Position numbers and translations under genes: made by a program
Notes under the pieces: generated by a model
Databases searched by the model: none
What the model was told of the DNA's origin: nothing
The model's input: only the letters and a program-made list of their open reading frames with translations
NCBI GenBank assembly: GCA_009926815.1
Contig: RFOC01000011.1
Span: 1 to 21,814 of the forward strand
Source of the DNA: Planctomycetota bacterium
Lineage (GTDB): Bacteria > Planctomycetota > Phycisphaerae > Phycisphaerales > SM1A02
Reading direction: 5' to 3'
DNA length: 21,814 bases
In this document: positions 14,843-21,814 of the stretch, in pieces
Numbering within the stretch: position 1 is the stretch's first letter
How the letters are laid out: each line of letters opens with the position of its first letter

Positions 14843-16851
14843 CAGGAGACTCCCATCTGCAGCAGCAGGGTTCGGGTCAGCAGGGCCATGGTCCACGCCA
14901 GGCCACTCATCCAGGCCAGCTGCAGCAGCGGCCATCGCCAGCCACCGGTCTCGCGCCGGACCAGTGCCAGCGTCGGCAGGCACTGCATGGCCAGCGTGAA
15001 GAAGACCAGCAGCGACGCCGCCGTGGGCGTGTCCAGCAGCGGTGAGCCGTCGGATCGGCGCGCCTGCGCGATGCGGTCGACCACCTGCGACTCGGGCTCG
15101 TCGTTGGCGCCCTGCAGCACCGCCAGCGTGCTCACGAACACCTCGCGGGCCAGGAAGCTGGTCAGGGTGGCCACGGTGAGCTGCCGGTCGAAGCCCAGCG
15201 GCGAGAACACCGGCTGCACCGCCTCGCCCAGTCGTCCCGCGAAGCTGCCCAGCTGCTGGCGCCTCGCCAGTTCCGCGTCGGCGTGCGCCTCGATGACGGC
15301 GGCCTGCGTGATCCCATCCAGGCTGCCGGTCTCGCGCAGCGCCGCCGCGCGGGCGCGGTCCGCAAGCATGGCGGCATCCGGCGCCACGCGGGGGAAGGCG
15401 CTCAGCCACCACATGACCACGCAGATGGCCAGGATCATGGTGCCCGCGTTGCGGAGAAAGAGACCCGCGCGATCGACCGTCATCCACAGCGCGGTCCGGA
15501 GGCTGGGGCGACGATAGGGCGGAAGCTCCAGCACCATGGGCCGCGCGGGGCCGCGCAGCACCGTCCGTCGGGCCAGCATCGCCGTCAGCAGGCCCGCCGC
15601 CGCGCCGGTGGCGTAGCACCCCAGGAACGCCATCGCCGCATGCCACGGCCGATCGGTGAACAGCACGGAGATCAGCAGCACGTACACCGGGAGCCGCGCC
15701 GTGCAGCTCATGAACGGCGCGACCAGGATGGTGGCGATCCGGTCGCGGGGATCGGGAATGAGGCGCGTGCTCAGGATGCCGGGCAGGGCGCAGGCATGGC
15801 TGGAGAGGAGCGGCACGAAGGCCTGGCCGGGAAGGCCGAAGCGTCGCATGAATCGGTCGGCCGCGAAGGCGGCGCGGGCCAGGTAGCCGCTGTCCTCGAG
15901 CAGGCTCAGCAGCAGGAACAGGAGCGCGATCTGCGGCAGGAAGACCACGGTGCCGGCCACGCCGCCCACCACGCCATCCACCACCAGGCTGCGCAACAGG
16001 CCCTCGGGCATGGCTTGCCCAAGCACGCCGCCCAGGTTCGTGAAGATCCAGTCGATGCCCTCCATGGGGAACTTCGCCAGCCAGAAGATGGAGGTGAAGA
16101 GCAGTCCCATGACCAGCAGGAACACGGCGCCGCCCGACACCGGATGGGTGAGCGCCGCGTCCACGCGGTCGGTCAGTCGATCGGCTCGCACCGCCTCGCG
16201 TCCACCCACGCAGGCGGCCACGCACTCGCTGCACCAGGCGCCCACCGTGGATTCAGGCGTCTCGGGCGGCAGCAGGGTGAGGCGGTGGGCGTGGTCACGG
16301 CCCAGCGATCCGCTGCGTGCCACGGTCAGCGCCGCGGCGGCCAGCGCCTCCACGCCCTCGCCGGTCCGGCCGCTGGTCACGCAGACGGGGCAGCCGAGCC
16401 GCTCGGCGAGTCGGCCCGCGTCCACGCTGAGACCCTTGCGTCGAGCCTCGTCGGCCAGCGTCACCGCGACCACGCAGGGCAGTCGTCGGCGAAGCACCTG
16501 CACCACGAAGCGGAGCGACTTGGTCAGGTTCGTGGCATCGGCGACCACCACCACCACATCGGGGGCGGCATCCCCCAGCTGGCCCTCGATGCAGGCCCGA
16601 CAGAGCCGGCTTTCCGGCAGCTCCAGGTTGAGTCCGTAGGTGCCTGGCAGGTCCATGACCTCCAGTTCCCCATCCCGTGCCCGGGCCAGGCCGACCCGGC
16701 TCTCGACCGTGGTGCCCGGCAGGTTCGAGGTCCTCGCCCTGGCTCCGCAGAGGCGGTTGAAGAGGGTGGTCTTGCCGGCATTGGGTTGGCCGAGCAGGGC
16801 CGCCCGCCAGGGGCGCGCCGGCGTCCACGTCCCGCCCTGGGCCAACGACAC
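14842..16851 (-). CDS. feoB: Ferrous iron transporter FeoB
   Basis: The 669-residue protein has an N-terminal GTPase domain and a polytopic membrane domain. G1 is GQPNAGKT (21-28), a G2-like NLPGTTVE follows at 43-50, and G3 is DLPG (67-70). The G4 position reads TLAD (131-134), with Thr where FeoB normally has the Asn of NxxD. G5 is TSGRTGEG. The membrane part contains the gate motifs in the variant form SHACALPGILSTR and PFMSCTARLPVY, and ends with several hydrophobic segments. FeoB imports Fe2+ across the cytoplasmic membrane. The start is GTG at 16851, one base after the feoA stop, with GGAG about 9 bases upstream. The length is slightly short compared with E. coli FeoB (773). Confidence 0.95.
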   Translation of the reverse strand: MSLAQGGTWTPARPWRAALLGQPNAGKTTLFNRLCGARARTSNLPGTTVESRVGLARARDGELEVMDLPGTYGLNLELPESRLCRACIEGQLGDAAPDVVVVVADATNLTKSLRFVVQVLRRRLPCVVAVTLADEARRKGLSVDAGRLAERLGCPVCVTSGRTGEGVEALAAAALTVARSGSLGRDHAHRLTLLPPETPESTVGAWCSECVAACVGGREAVRADRLTDRVDAALTHPVSGGAVFLLVMGLLFTSIFWLAKFPMEGIDWIFTNLGGVLGQAMPEGLLRSLVVDGVVGGVAGTVVFLPQIALLFLLLSLLEDSGYLARAAFAADRFMRRFGLPGQAFVPLLSSHACALPGILSTRLIPDPRDRIATILVAPFMSCTARLPVYVLLISVLFTDRPWHAAMAFLGCYATGAAAGLLTAMLARRTVLRGPARPMVLELPPYRRPSLRTALWMTVDRAGLFLRNAGTMILAICVVMWWLSAFPRVAPDAAMLADRARAAALRETGSLDGITQAAVIEAHADAELARRQQLGSFAGRLGEAVQPVFSPLGFDRQLTVATLTSFLAREVFVSTLAVLQGANDEPESQVVDRIAQARRSDGSPLLDTPTAASLLVFFTLAMQCLPTLALVRRETGGWRWPLLQLAWMSGLAWTMALLTRTLLLQMGVS

Positions 16852-16852
16852 G

Positions 16853-17125
16853 TCAGTCCGCTCCGGCGCCGTCGCAGGGCGTCACCAGCAGTCGGCTGGC
16901 GACCGGTCCACTCAGGCCGACCCGGGTCCGCTCCACCTCGATGATGCACGGCTCGCCGGGCTTGCAGACGCGGAGTTCGCAGTGCTCGTGCACGCCCATG
17001 GCGCGAAGCAGGCACTGGTCATGCTCGGGCAGCCCCGCCATGCAGCCCTGATCCAGGCGCGCGCGACGACCCCGACCCAGCTGGGTCAGGGGCACGCGGG
17101 AGCGATCGGGCAAGGCGTCGGTCAT
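16853..17125 (-). CDS. feoA: Ferrous iron transport protein FeoA
   Basis: FeoA is a small SH3-like cytoplasmic protein needed for FeoB function. The 90-residue product has the FeoA pattern: LTQLGRGRRARL, LLRAMGVHEHCELRV, IIEVERTRVGLSGPVASRLLV. The ATG at 17125 is chosen over the frame's upstream start at 17161 because it gives a normal FeoA length and lies seven bases after TAGCAT. It heads the run feoA-feoB-small Cys protein-flavoprotein, all with gaps of one base or overlaps. I see no Fur-box-like palindrome in the 45 bases upstream. Confidence 0.92.
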   Translation of the reverse strand: MTDALPDRSRVPLTQLGRGRRARLDQGCMAGLPEHDQCLLRAMGVHEHCELRVCKPGEPCIIEVERTRVGLSGPVASRLLVTPCDGAGAD

Positions 17126-17132
17126 CTCGTGA

Positions 17133-17138
17133 ATGCTA
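17133..17138 (-). promoter_or_regulatory. -10-like hexamer TAGCAT of the feo operon
   Basis: Reads TAGCAT on minus with seven bases to the feoA ATG at 17125. It lies in the 45-base gap after the secreted coiled-coil gene. Confidence 0.6.
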
Positions 17139-17170
17139 CGGCCGTGCCGTGGGTCGATCAATCATGCCGC

Positions 17171-17920
17171 TCACTTCGCCGGGGTCACGGGCGGCTGCGG
17201 GGCCGGCGTCATCGACTGCACCACGTAGCGCAGCGTGCACTCCAGCTGTGGCGAGATGGTGGGCGTGTCGCCGAATGGATTGGCCCGCTCGCGCGAGGCG
17301 GTCTCCGGCTGCAACTGGAGCTGCGGCACCAGCTCCGCCTTGAGCTGCCACACGCCCGGCGCCTTCGCGGGCACCAGGTTGGGCACGGCCGTCGCGGGGC
17401 AGCGGAACGTGAAGATGGGCTCCACCCGCGAGCCATCAGCGCGGAGCACGTGGGCGTGGATCTCGAACTCGCGCGGCTGGCTCGACACCTGCACCGCCTC
17501 GCTCACGGCGATGGTCCACTCGACGGGCTGGCGGAACTTGCCCATGTTCTCGATCCACTTCGTCAGGCGCTGTCGGTAGGCGTGCCAGGCGCGAGCGTCC
17601 GCGTCGGGGGTGGGGATGGCGATGCCTCGCTCCTTCAGGTCCTCGCGGACCCGGGAGGCGAGCGATCGCATGGCCGCGTTGGGGTTGCCCCAGGGTTCAG
17701 GTCCGGGGTCCCGGGAGCCCGTGGTCCGGGCGGCGGGCGTGGCTGGAGCGCTCGACCCCTCGAGCTGGCGGAGCCTCCGCTGCAGAGCCTCGGTCTCCTC
17801 GCGAAGCCGTCGGTTCTCCTCCTCCAGAGCCCGGATCCGGGTCTGCGGGTCCTCGCCCGTGGCGGCCTGGGGCGCGGACATGTTCAGCGAAGCCGCGATC
17901 AGCAGCAGCGGAAGCATCAT
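17171..17920 (-). CDS. Secreted hypothetical protein with N-terminal coiled coil
   Basis: I do not recognise the family. The 249-residue product has a signal peptide (MLPLLLIAASLNMSAPQA), then a strong coiled coil at about 26-55 (RIRALEEENRRLREETEAL and onward), a Pro/Ala/Gly linker, and a 150-residue domain rich in strands that includes AWHAYRQRLTKWIENMGKF and VEWTIAVSEAVQVSS. The C-terminus is Pro-rich. No catalytic motif is apparent. A coiled coil plus beta domain suggests a structural or scaffolding role in the envelope. It starts at ATGATG (17920), seven bases after TAGGAT, and diverges from the membrane coiled-coil gene at 17964. An AGGA within that hexamer could instead be a weak Shine-Dalgarno. 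Confidence 0.85.
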   Translation of the reverse strand: MMLPLLLIAASLNMSAPQAATGEDPQTRIRALEEENRRLREETEALQRRLRQLEGSSAPATPAARTTGSRDPGPEPWGNPNAAMRSLASRVREDLKERGIAIPTPDADARAWHAYRQRLTKWIENMGKFRQPVEWTIAVSEAVQVSSQPREFEIHAHVLRADGSRVEPIFTFRCPATAVPNLVPAKAPGVWQLKAELVPQLQLQPETASRERANPFGDTPTISPQLECTLRYVVQSMTPAPQPPVTPAK

Positions 17921-17927
17921 GAAAGGG

Positions 17928-17933
17928 ATCCTA
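17928..17933 (-). promoter_or_regulatory. -10-like hexamer TAGGAT of the secreted coiled-coil gene
   Basis: Reads GCTAGGAT on minus, seven bases from the ATG at 17920. The contained AGGA leaves a ribosome-binding role open. Confidence 0.5.
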
Positions 17934-17951
17934 GCAACGGGGGGCCACGGC

Positions 17952-17957
17952 TATGCT
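17952..17957 (+). promoter_or_regulatory. -10-like hexamer TATGCT of the membrane coiled-coil gene
   Basis: TATGCT with six bases to the ATG at 17964, back to back with the minus-strand hexamer at 17928-17933. Confidence 0.6.
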
Positions 17958-17963
17958 GCAGGC

Positions 17964-19649
17964 ATGCTCGCTTCCAGGAAGCTGGCCATGCGTGTGCAGC
18001 GTCGTCTGCAGTTGCAGCGATGGGTGGATGCCGTGGTGCCGGGCGCGTGCGCTGGGCTCGTCCTGGCGTGCGTGGGTCTGGTGGCCGCGCGGCTGTCGGG
18101 CCTCTCTGGCGAGGTGGTCGCCGCCGTGGCGGGAGTCCTCGCATGCATCGCAGGCACGCTGGTGGGCCTTCGGCTGCGTCCGGCCTCCGGCGAGTTGTCC
18201 GCGGCGGCCCTGGCGGATGAGCGTCTTGGTCTGGAGAGCCGCATCGCGACCGCGATCGCGCTGCAGGGGCGAGGCGACGCGTTCGCCCAGGCGGCGGTCC
18301 ACGACGCGGAGCGCATGGCGCCAGGGCAGTTCGGACGCGTCCATGCGGCGTTCCCGCTTCGATGGCCGGTCCTGACGCCCTGGCTTCCCGTGATCCTGCT
18401 GGTCGTGGGCATGGCCTGGTGGCTCTGGCCCGTGCGCGAGCCCGGTGCCGTCGCGGACGCGTCCACGGTGGCCATCGATGACGCGCAGCGCATCCAGCAG
18501 GCCGAGGCCGTCGAGCAGGCCGTCCGCGAGGCGGTGCGTCTGATCGAGGAGAGCCCCGAGGCGGAGCAGGCGATGAAGGACGCGCTTGCGCAGATGGACC
18601 CGGATCGTGATCCGGAGGCGCGGGCCACCGATCCCACCCAGCGTGAGGCGGAGGCGAGCGAAAGGGCGGCGGCGCTGCAGCAGCGGATCGAGCAGGAACT
18701 GGACTCGGATGCCATGCACGAGATGCGCGAACTGACGGACATGCTCGCCCGGCTTCCCGAGCTGCCGGATCTGGGGCGCGATGTCTCGCAGGCCCTCAAG
18801 TCGGGTGACCTGGCCAGGGCCCAGGCGGAGCTGGAGCGACTGGCGAAGGAGGCCGCAGGCCAGGATCCCGCCAAGGCCAAGTCGGCGCAGCAGGCGCTGG
18901 ATCAGCTGGCCCAGGCGCTCGAGAAGGCCTCGAAGGACGTCTCGGCGGCGGAGAAGGCGCTGCGAGAGGCGGGCATGGATCCCTCGCTCGCCAAGGACCT
19001 GCAGAAGGCCATGCAGGCTGCGCAGCGGAATCAGAAGCTCACGCCCCAGCAGCTCCAGCAATTGCAGAAGAAGCTGCAGAGCTGCCAGAACGCGTCGAAG
19101 CAGTGCCAGAATCTCTCGCGAAACGCCAAGGCGTGCCGCAATGGCTCCTGCAGCGGCGCGTCCGGCCAATTGAGCCGCGCCCAGGCCCAGCGGCGCATGC
19201 AGGCTGCCCTGAGGAAGGCCATGGGTCAGTGCCGAAGCGGCGGATCCATGGGCTGGGGCATGCCATGGGAGAAGAAGCGGGCGATCGCCGGCGGAACATC
19301 CGGCACCCCCGGCCGCGGGGGAAGCGAGGGTGGAACGGGAGGCACGCCTCGCACGGATGGTCACACGGAAGCCCTTCCCGAGGACGCCTATGCCGTCCAG
19401 GAGGAGTCCGCCGGTGACGGCGACCCCTTCGATCGCTCCGCCGCTCGCGAGTTCGTTCGCGGCGATGGTGTGGTCGGTGGCGCGTCCTCCGCGGAACTCA
19501 AGGCCGTCGCCGCCAAGGTGGAGGCGGGCCTTGAGGAGGGCACCGAGGAGGATCCCGTGCCCGGTCGGCTCAAGGCGGCGCACAAGCGGTACTTCGAGCA
19601 GTGGAAGAGGCGCCTGGACGAGGCGGCGCCGGCCAAGGGCGTTCCCTGA
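17964..19649 (+). CDS. Membrane-anchored coiled-coil protein of unknown function (DUF4175-like layout)
   Basis: The 561-residue protein has two closely spaced membrane helices at about 25-68, a third at about 133-152 (PWLPVILLVVGMAWWLWPV), and then a long Ala/Gln/Glu/Lys-rich helical region to about 440 that should form extended coiled coil. With a cytoplasmic N-terminus, three helices would place this region outside the cytoplasm. Four cysteines (374, 381, 391, 396) cluster in a Gln/Asn/Lys-rich stretch. A Gly/Thr-rich linker (about 435-465) leads to a C-terminal segment ending in a helix (HKRYFEQWKRRLDEA). The architecture resembles planctomycete and proteobacterial DUF4175-like proteins found with MoxR ATPase, DUF58 and VWA genes. 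The VWA gene follows after 24 bases, consistent with that cluster. The name is tentative. Confidence 0.85.
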   Translation: MLASRKLAMRVQRRLQLQRWVDAVVPGACAGLVLACVGLVAARLSGLSGEVVAAVAGVLACIAGTLVGLRLRPASGELSAAALADERLGLESRIATAIALQGRGDAFAQAAVHDAERMAPGQFGRVHAAFPLRWPVLTPWLPVILLVVGMAWWLWPVREPGAVADASTVAIDDAQRIQQAEAVEQAVREAVRLIEESPEAEQAMKDALAQMDPDRDPEARATDPTQREAEASERAAALQQRIEQELDSDAMHEMRELTDMLARLPELPDLGRDVSQALKSGDLARAQAELERLAKEAAGQDPAKAKSAQQALDQLAQALEKASKDVSAAEKALREAGMDPSLAKDLQKAMQAAQRNQKLTPQQLQQLQKKLQSCQNASKQCQNLSRNAKACRNGSCSGASGQLSRAQAQRRMQAALRKAMGQCRSGGSMGWGMPWEKKRAIAGGTSGTPGRGGSEGGTGGTPRTDGHTEALPEDAYAVQEESAGDGDPFDRSAAREFVRGDGVVGGASSAELKAVAAKVEAGLEEGTEEDPVPGRLKAAHKRYFEQWKRRLDEAAPAKGVP

Positions 19650-19662
19650 GGTCCGCTCCGGC

Positions 19663-19667
19663 GGGAG
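19663..19667 (+). promoter_or_regulatory. Shine-Dalgarno GGGAG for the VWA gene
   Basis: GGGAG with six bases to the GTG at 19674. It supports that GTG as the start; an in-frame stop at 19647 rules out anything longer. Confidence 0.6.
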
Positions 19668-19673
19668 ACGCGC

Positions 19674-21814
19674 GTGCATCTGACCTTCGAGCGTCCCGGC
19701 TGGTTGCTGCTCCTGCTGACCCTGGTTCCCGTGGCGCTGCTGGCGTGGCGCTCCCTGCCGCATCTGGGTCGCGTGCGAGGCACGCTCGCGGCGGTCGTGC
19801 GGTCGCTGGTGATCCTGCTGCTCACGTTCGGCCTGGCGCGGCCCGCGCTGGTGCGCGACGCGGATGCCGCGTGCGTGGTCGTGGTCGCCGATGCCAGCCG
19901 GTCCGTGCCCGCGGAGCTGCGCGAGCGTGCCCAGACCTGGCTGCAGGAGCGCCTGCAGGCGCGAGAGCGGCCATCGGATCGCGTGGGCGTGATCACGGTG
20001 GCGGGCGGCGCCGAGATCCAGGCGGTGCCGTCGGCCGCCGCCAGGGTCTCCATCCTCTCGCATGCCGGCGAGAGCGCGGCCAGCGACCTCGCTTCGGGTC
20101 TGCGCACGGCCCTCGCCGTGCTGCCGGGCGATGCCATCAACCGCATCCTGCTGCTGTCGGACGGGGTCGAGACCGGTGGAAGCCTGGCGGTGGCGGCCGA
20201 CCAGGCGGCGGCGGCGGGAGTGCCCATCGACGTGGTGGCCCTGGCGCCGCCGCGAACCTCCGAGGTGCTCATCGACGCCATCCGCACGCCCGCAAGGGCG
20301 CGGCGAGGGCAGGTGGTCGACGCGAGGGTGGTGATCCGCTCCAATGGACCCGCCCGCGGGCTTCTGCGGCTGAAGGTGGATGAGCGCACGGTGGATCTGG
20401 ATCCGCGCGGACCCGGACAGGCCATGGCTGTCTCGCTCGAGCCAGGCCCCAACGCGTTCTCGGTGCCCCTGCCCATGGACCGCGGCGGCGCCGTTCGCGT
20501 GGAGGCCTCCTTCGAGACGGACACGGCCGGCATGGATGGAGTGGTGGAGAACAACGTGGCGTCCGCCATCACGCAGGTGGCTGGATCGGGACGCGTGGCC
20601 GTCGTCTCCGAGACGGAGGCGTCGGTCGATGCGCTGCTGCAGGCGATCCGCGCCTCGAGCCTGGAGGTGGAGCTGATCCAGCCGGACCTGCTGGCCCGGC
20701 GGCTGGGCAGTGGCGACTTCGACGCCTGCGTGCTGGCCAACGTGCCTCGCTGGTCCCTCGATGCCGAGACCGACCGCGCGCTTCGGGCCAGCGTCCACGA
20801 CCTGGGCTGTGGGCTCCTCATGCTGGGCGGCGACCGGAGCTTCGGCGCCGGCGGCTGGCAGGACAGCGAGACGGCCAAGGCGATCCCGGTGGAGATGAAT
20901 CCGCCGCAGGAGCGGAGGCTGCCCTCCGGCGCGCTGGCCCTCATCATCGACTGTTCCGGAAGCATGGCCGCGCCGGTCCGCGGCACCTCCGCCAGCCAGC
21001 AGCAGTTGGCGGCCGAGGCGGCCATCAAGGCGGTCCGGGCGCTCTCGCCATCCGACCAGGTCACCGTCATCGCCTTCAGCGGGGAATCGAAGGTGGTGGT
21101 GCCGCTGACGGAGTGTGCCAACCTGGCGATGATCGAGGCCGGCATCCGCGCCATCGAGCCCGAGGGTGGCACGAATCTCTTCCCCGCGCTTGACGCGGCG
21201 GCGGAGCAGCTCGCCGGCAGCGCGTCGAGGACCCGGCATGTCGTCGTGCTCACGGATGGACAGACCGTCGGCGACCCGGGCACCGGGCTGGCGAAGGCCG
21301 CGGCGATGGGCCGGAACGGGATCACCATCTCGACCGTGGCCATCGGCGACGGATCCAACGATGGACTCCTGGCCCGTCTGGCCAACGCGGCCGATGGCCG
21401 CTTCTACTCGGTGAAGGACGAGCAGAGCCGAGTCGCGGTGCCGCAGATCTTCATCAAGGAGGCGCAGCTCATCCGGCGCTCCCTGCTCTGGGAGGGCGAG
21501 CCGTTCACGCCGACGCGGGCTTCCTCGGCCGAATGGATGCGGGGTGGCGAGGGTGTTCCACCGATCCGCGGTTACGTGGTCGCGGGCCTGCGCGGCGAAC
21601 CCGCCCAGACGGGCCTGCTCAGCCCCTCGGATCCGCCCGACCCCATCCTGGCGTGGTGGAATCATGGTCTGGGGCGGGCCGCCGCCTTCACCAGCGATCT
21701 GGGCGGTCGGTGGACGCCGGCCTGGGCGGGCTGGTCGGGCTTCCAGCCCTTCGTGGGCGGGTTGATGCGATGGCTGCTTCGTCCCGGCACGCCGGGCGAT
21801 GTCTCGATTCGCAC
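19674..21814 (+). CDS. Membrane protein with two VWA domains flanking a glutamine-amidotransferase-like domain, 3' truncated
   Basis: The frame runs open to the right edge (713 codons visible). Two membrane helices lie at about 8-23 and 39-58. A first VWA domain begins with the MIDAS motif Asp73-Ala-Ser75-Arg-Ser77 and contains LLLSDGVETGG. A beta-rich part follows, then a class I amidotransferase-like fold with LMLGGDRSFGAGGW (about 383-396) but no catalytic Cys there. A second VWA domain has Asp426-Cys-Ser428-Gly-Ser430, GGTNLFPAL with Thr500 and LTDG with Asp528, a complete metal-binding set. Such proteins are typical of bacterial VWA/MoxR clusters, with domains displayed on the membrane for protein contacts. 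The start is GTG 19674 because the previous gene's TGA is in the same frame just upstream. It probably ends several hundred bases beyond the window. Confidence 0.9.
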   Translation, partial: MHLTFERPGWLLLLLTLVPVALLAWRSLPHLGRVRGTLAAVVRSLVILLLTFGLARPALVRDADAACVVVVADASRSVPAELRERAQTWLQERLQARERPSDRVGVITVAGGAEIQAVPSAAARVSILSHAGESAASDLASGLRTALAVLPGDAINRILLLSDGVETGGSLAVAADQAAAAGVPIDVVALAPPRTSEVLIDAIRTPARARRGQVVDARVVIRSNGPARGLLRLKVDERTVDLDPRGPGQAMAVSLEPGPNAFSVPLPMDRGGAVRVEASFETDTAGMDGVVENNVASAITQVAGSGRVAVVSETEASVDALLQAIRASSLEVELIQPDLLARRLGSGDFDACVLANVPRWSLDAETDRALRASVHDLGCGLLMLGGDRSFGAGGWQDSETAKAIPVEMNPPQERRLPSGALALIIDCSGSMAAPVRGTSASQQQLAAEAAIKAVRALSPSDQVTVIAFSGESKVVVPLTECANLAMIEAGIRAIEPEGGTNLFPALDAAAEQLAGSASRTRHVVVLTDGQTVGDPGTGLAKAAAMGRNGITISTVAIGDGSNDGLLARLANAADGRFYSVKDEQSRVAVPQIFIKEAQLIRRSLLWEGEPFTPTRASSAEWMRGGEGVPPIRGYVVAGLRGEPAQTGLLSPSDPPDPILAWWNHGLGRAAAFTSDLGGRWTPAWAGWSGFQPFVGGLMRWLLRPGTPGDVSIR

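Noticed and set aside
17126..17170. Fur-type operator before feoA
   Set aside because: I looked for an AT-rich inverted repeat resembling GATAATGATAATCATTATC and found none; only the short -10-like hexamer is present.
17931..21665. A 1244-codon open frame on minus across the membrane coiled-coil and VWA genes
   Set aside because: Its product is a low-complexity Arg/His/Gly/Leu mix without domains or a start signal. The plus strand encodes two proteins with clear membrane helices and VWA motifs. Long antisense frames are expected in sequence this GC-rich.

Overview
The window is uniformly GC-rich, gene-dense bacterial chromosome with no mobile elements, rRNA, tRNA or CRISPR. The gene content fits a free-living Planctomycetota-type bacterium, possibly Phycisphaerae. 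This rests on the secreted TlpA-like protein with a large N-terminal domain, the fused FAD/Fe-S dehydrogenase, the FeoA/FeoB/Cys-rich small protein set, and a VWA plus glutamine-amidotransferase-like membrane protein next to a membrane-anchored coiled-coil protein. The taxonomic assignment is inference, because no marker gene proves it.

Layout. Positions 1-7301 run on the plus strand: cinA (5' end outside the window), folK, a secreted thioredoxin-fold protein, a hypothetical protein that looks like a diverged relative of that protein's N-terminal half, a 1002-residue FAD/Fe-S dehydrogenase and a single-domain response regulator. Most junctions are overlaps of 1-8 bases. Positions 7302-7358 hold two abutting hairpins where this run meets minus-strand genes. 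Positions 7391-9106 (minus) carry a 67-residue unknown protein, a STAS-domain protein and a KdsD-type sugar-phosphate isomerase. scpA follows on plus (9155-9973), and its 3' end overlaps recQ (minus) by 91 bases. Positions 11853-17920 are all minus: a DacB-type D-Ala-D-Ala carboxypeptidase, a HI0933-family flavoprotein, a small Cys-rich membrane protein, feoB, feoA and a secreted coiled-coil hypothetical. From 17964 to the right edge, plus-strand genes encode a membrane coiled-coil protein and a double-VWA protein cut by the window end.

How the genes work together. feoA, feoB, the Cys-rich protein and the flavoprotein form a tight ferrous-iron operon. kdsD and the STAS gene are co-transcribed. 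The two right-edge genes probably form one envelope complex with partners beyond the window.

The most notable signal is regulatory. Nine start codons, mostly of genes that head a transcription unit, lack a convincing Shine-Dalgarno. Each instead has a TAnnnT hexamer (four times exactly TAGCAT) 6-12 bases upstream, and six have a gap of just 6-7 bases. That is the spacing expected if transcription starts on the start codon, so much of this window looks leaderless. Two divergent gene pairs share 43- and 48-base gaps in which such promoters lie back to back.
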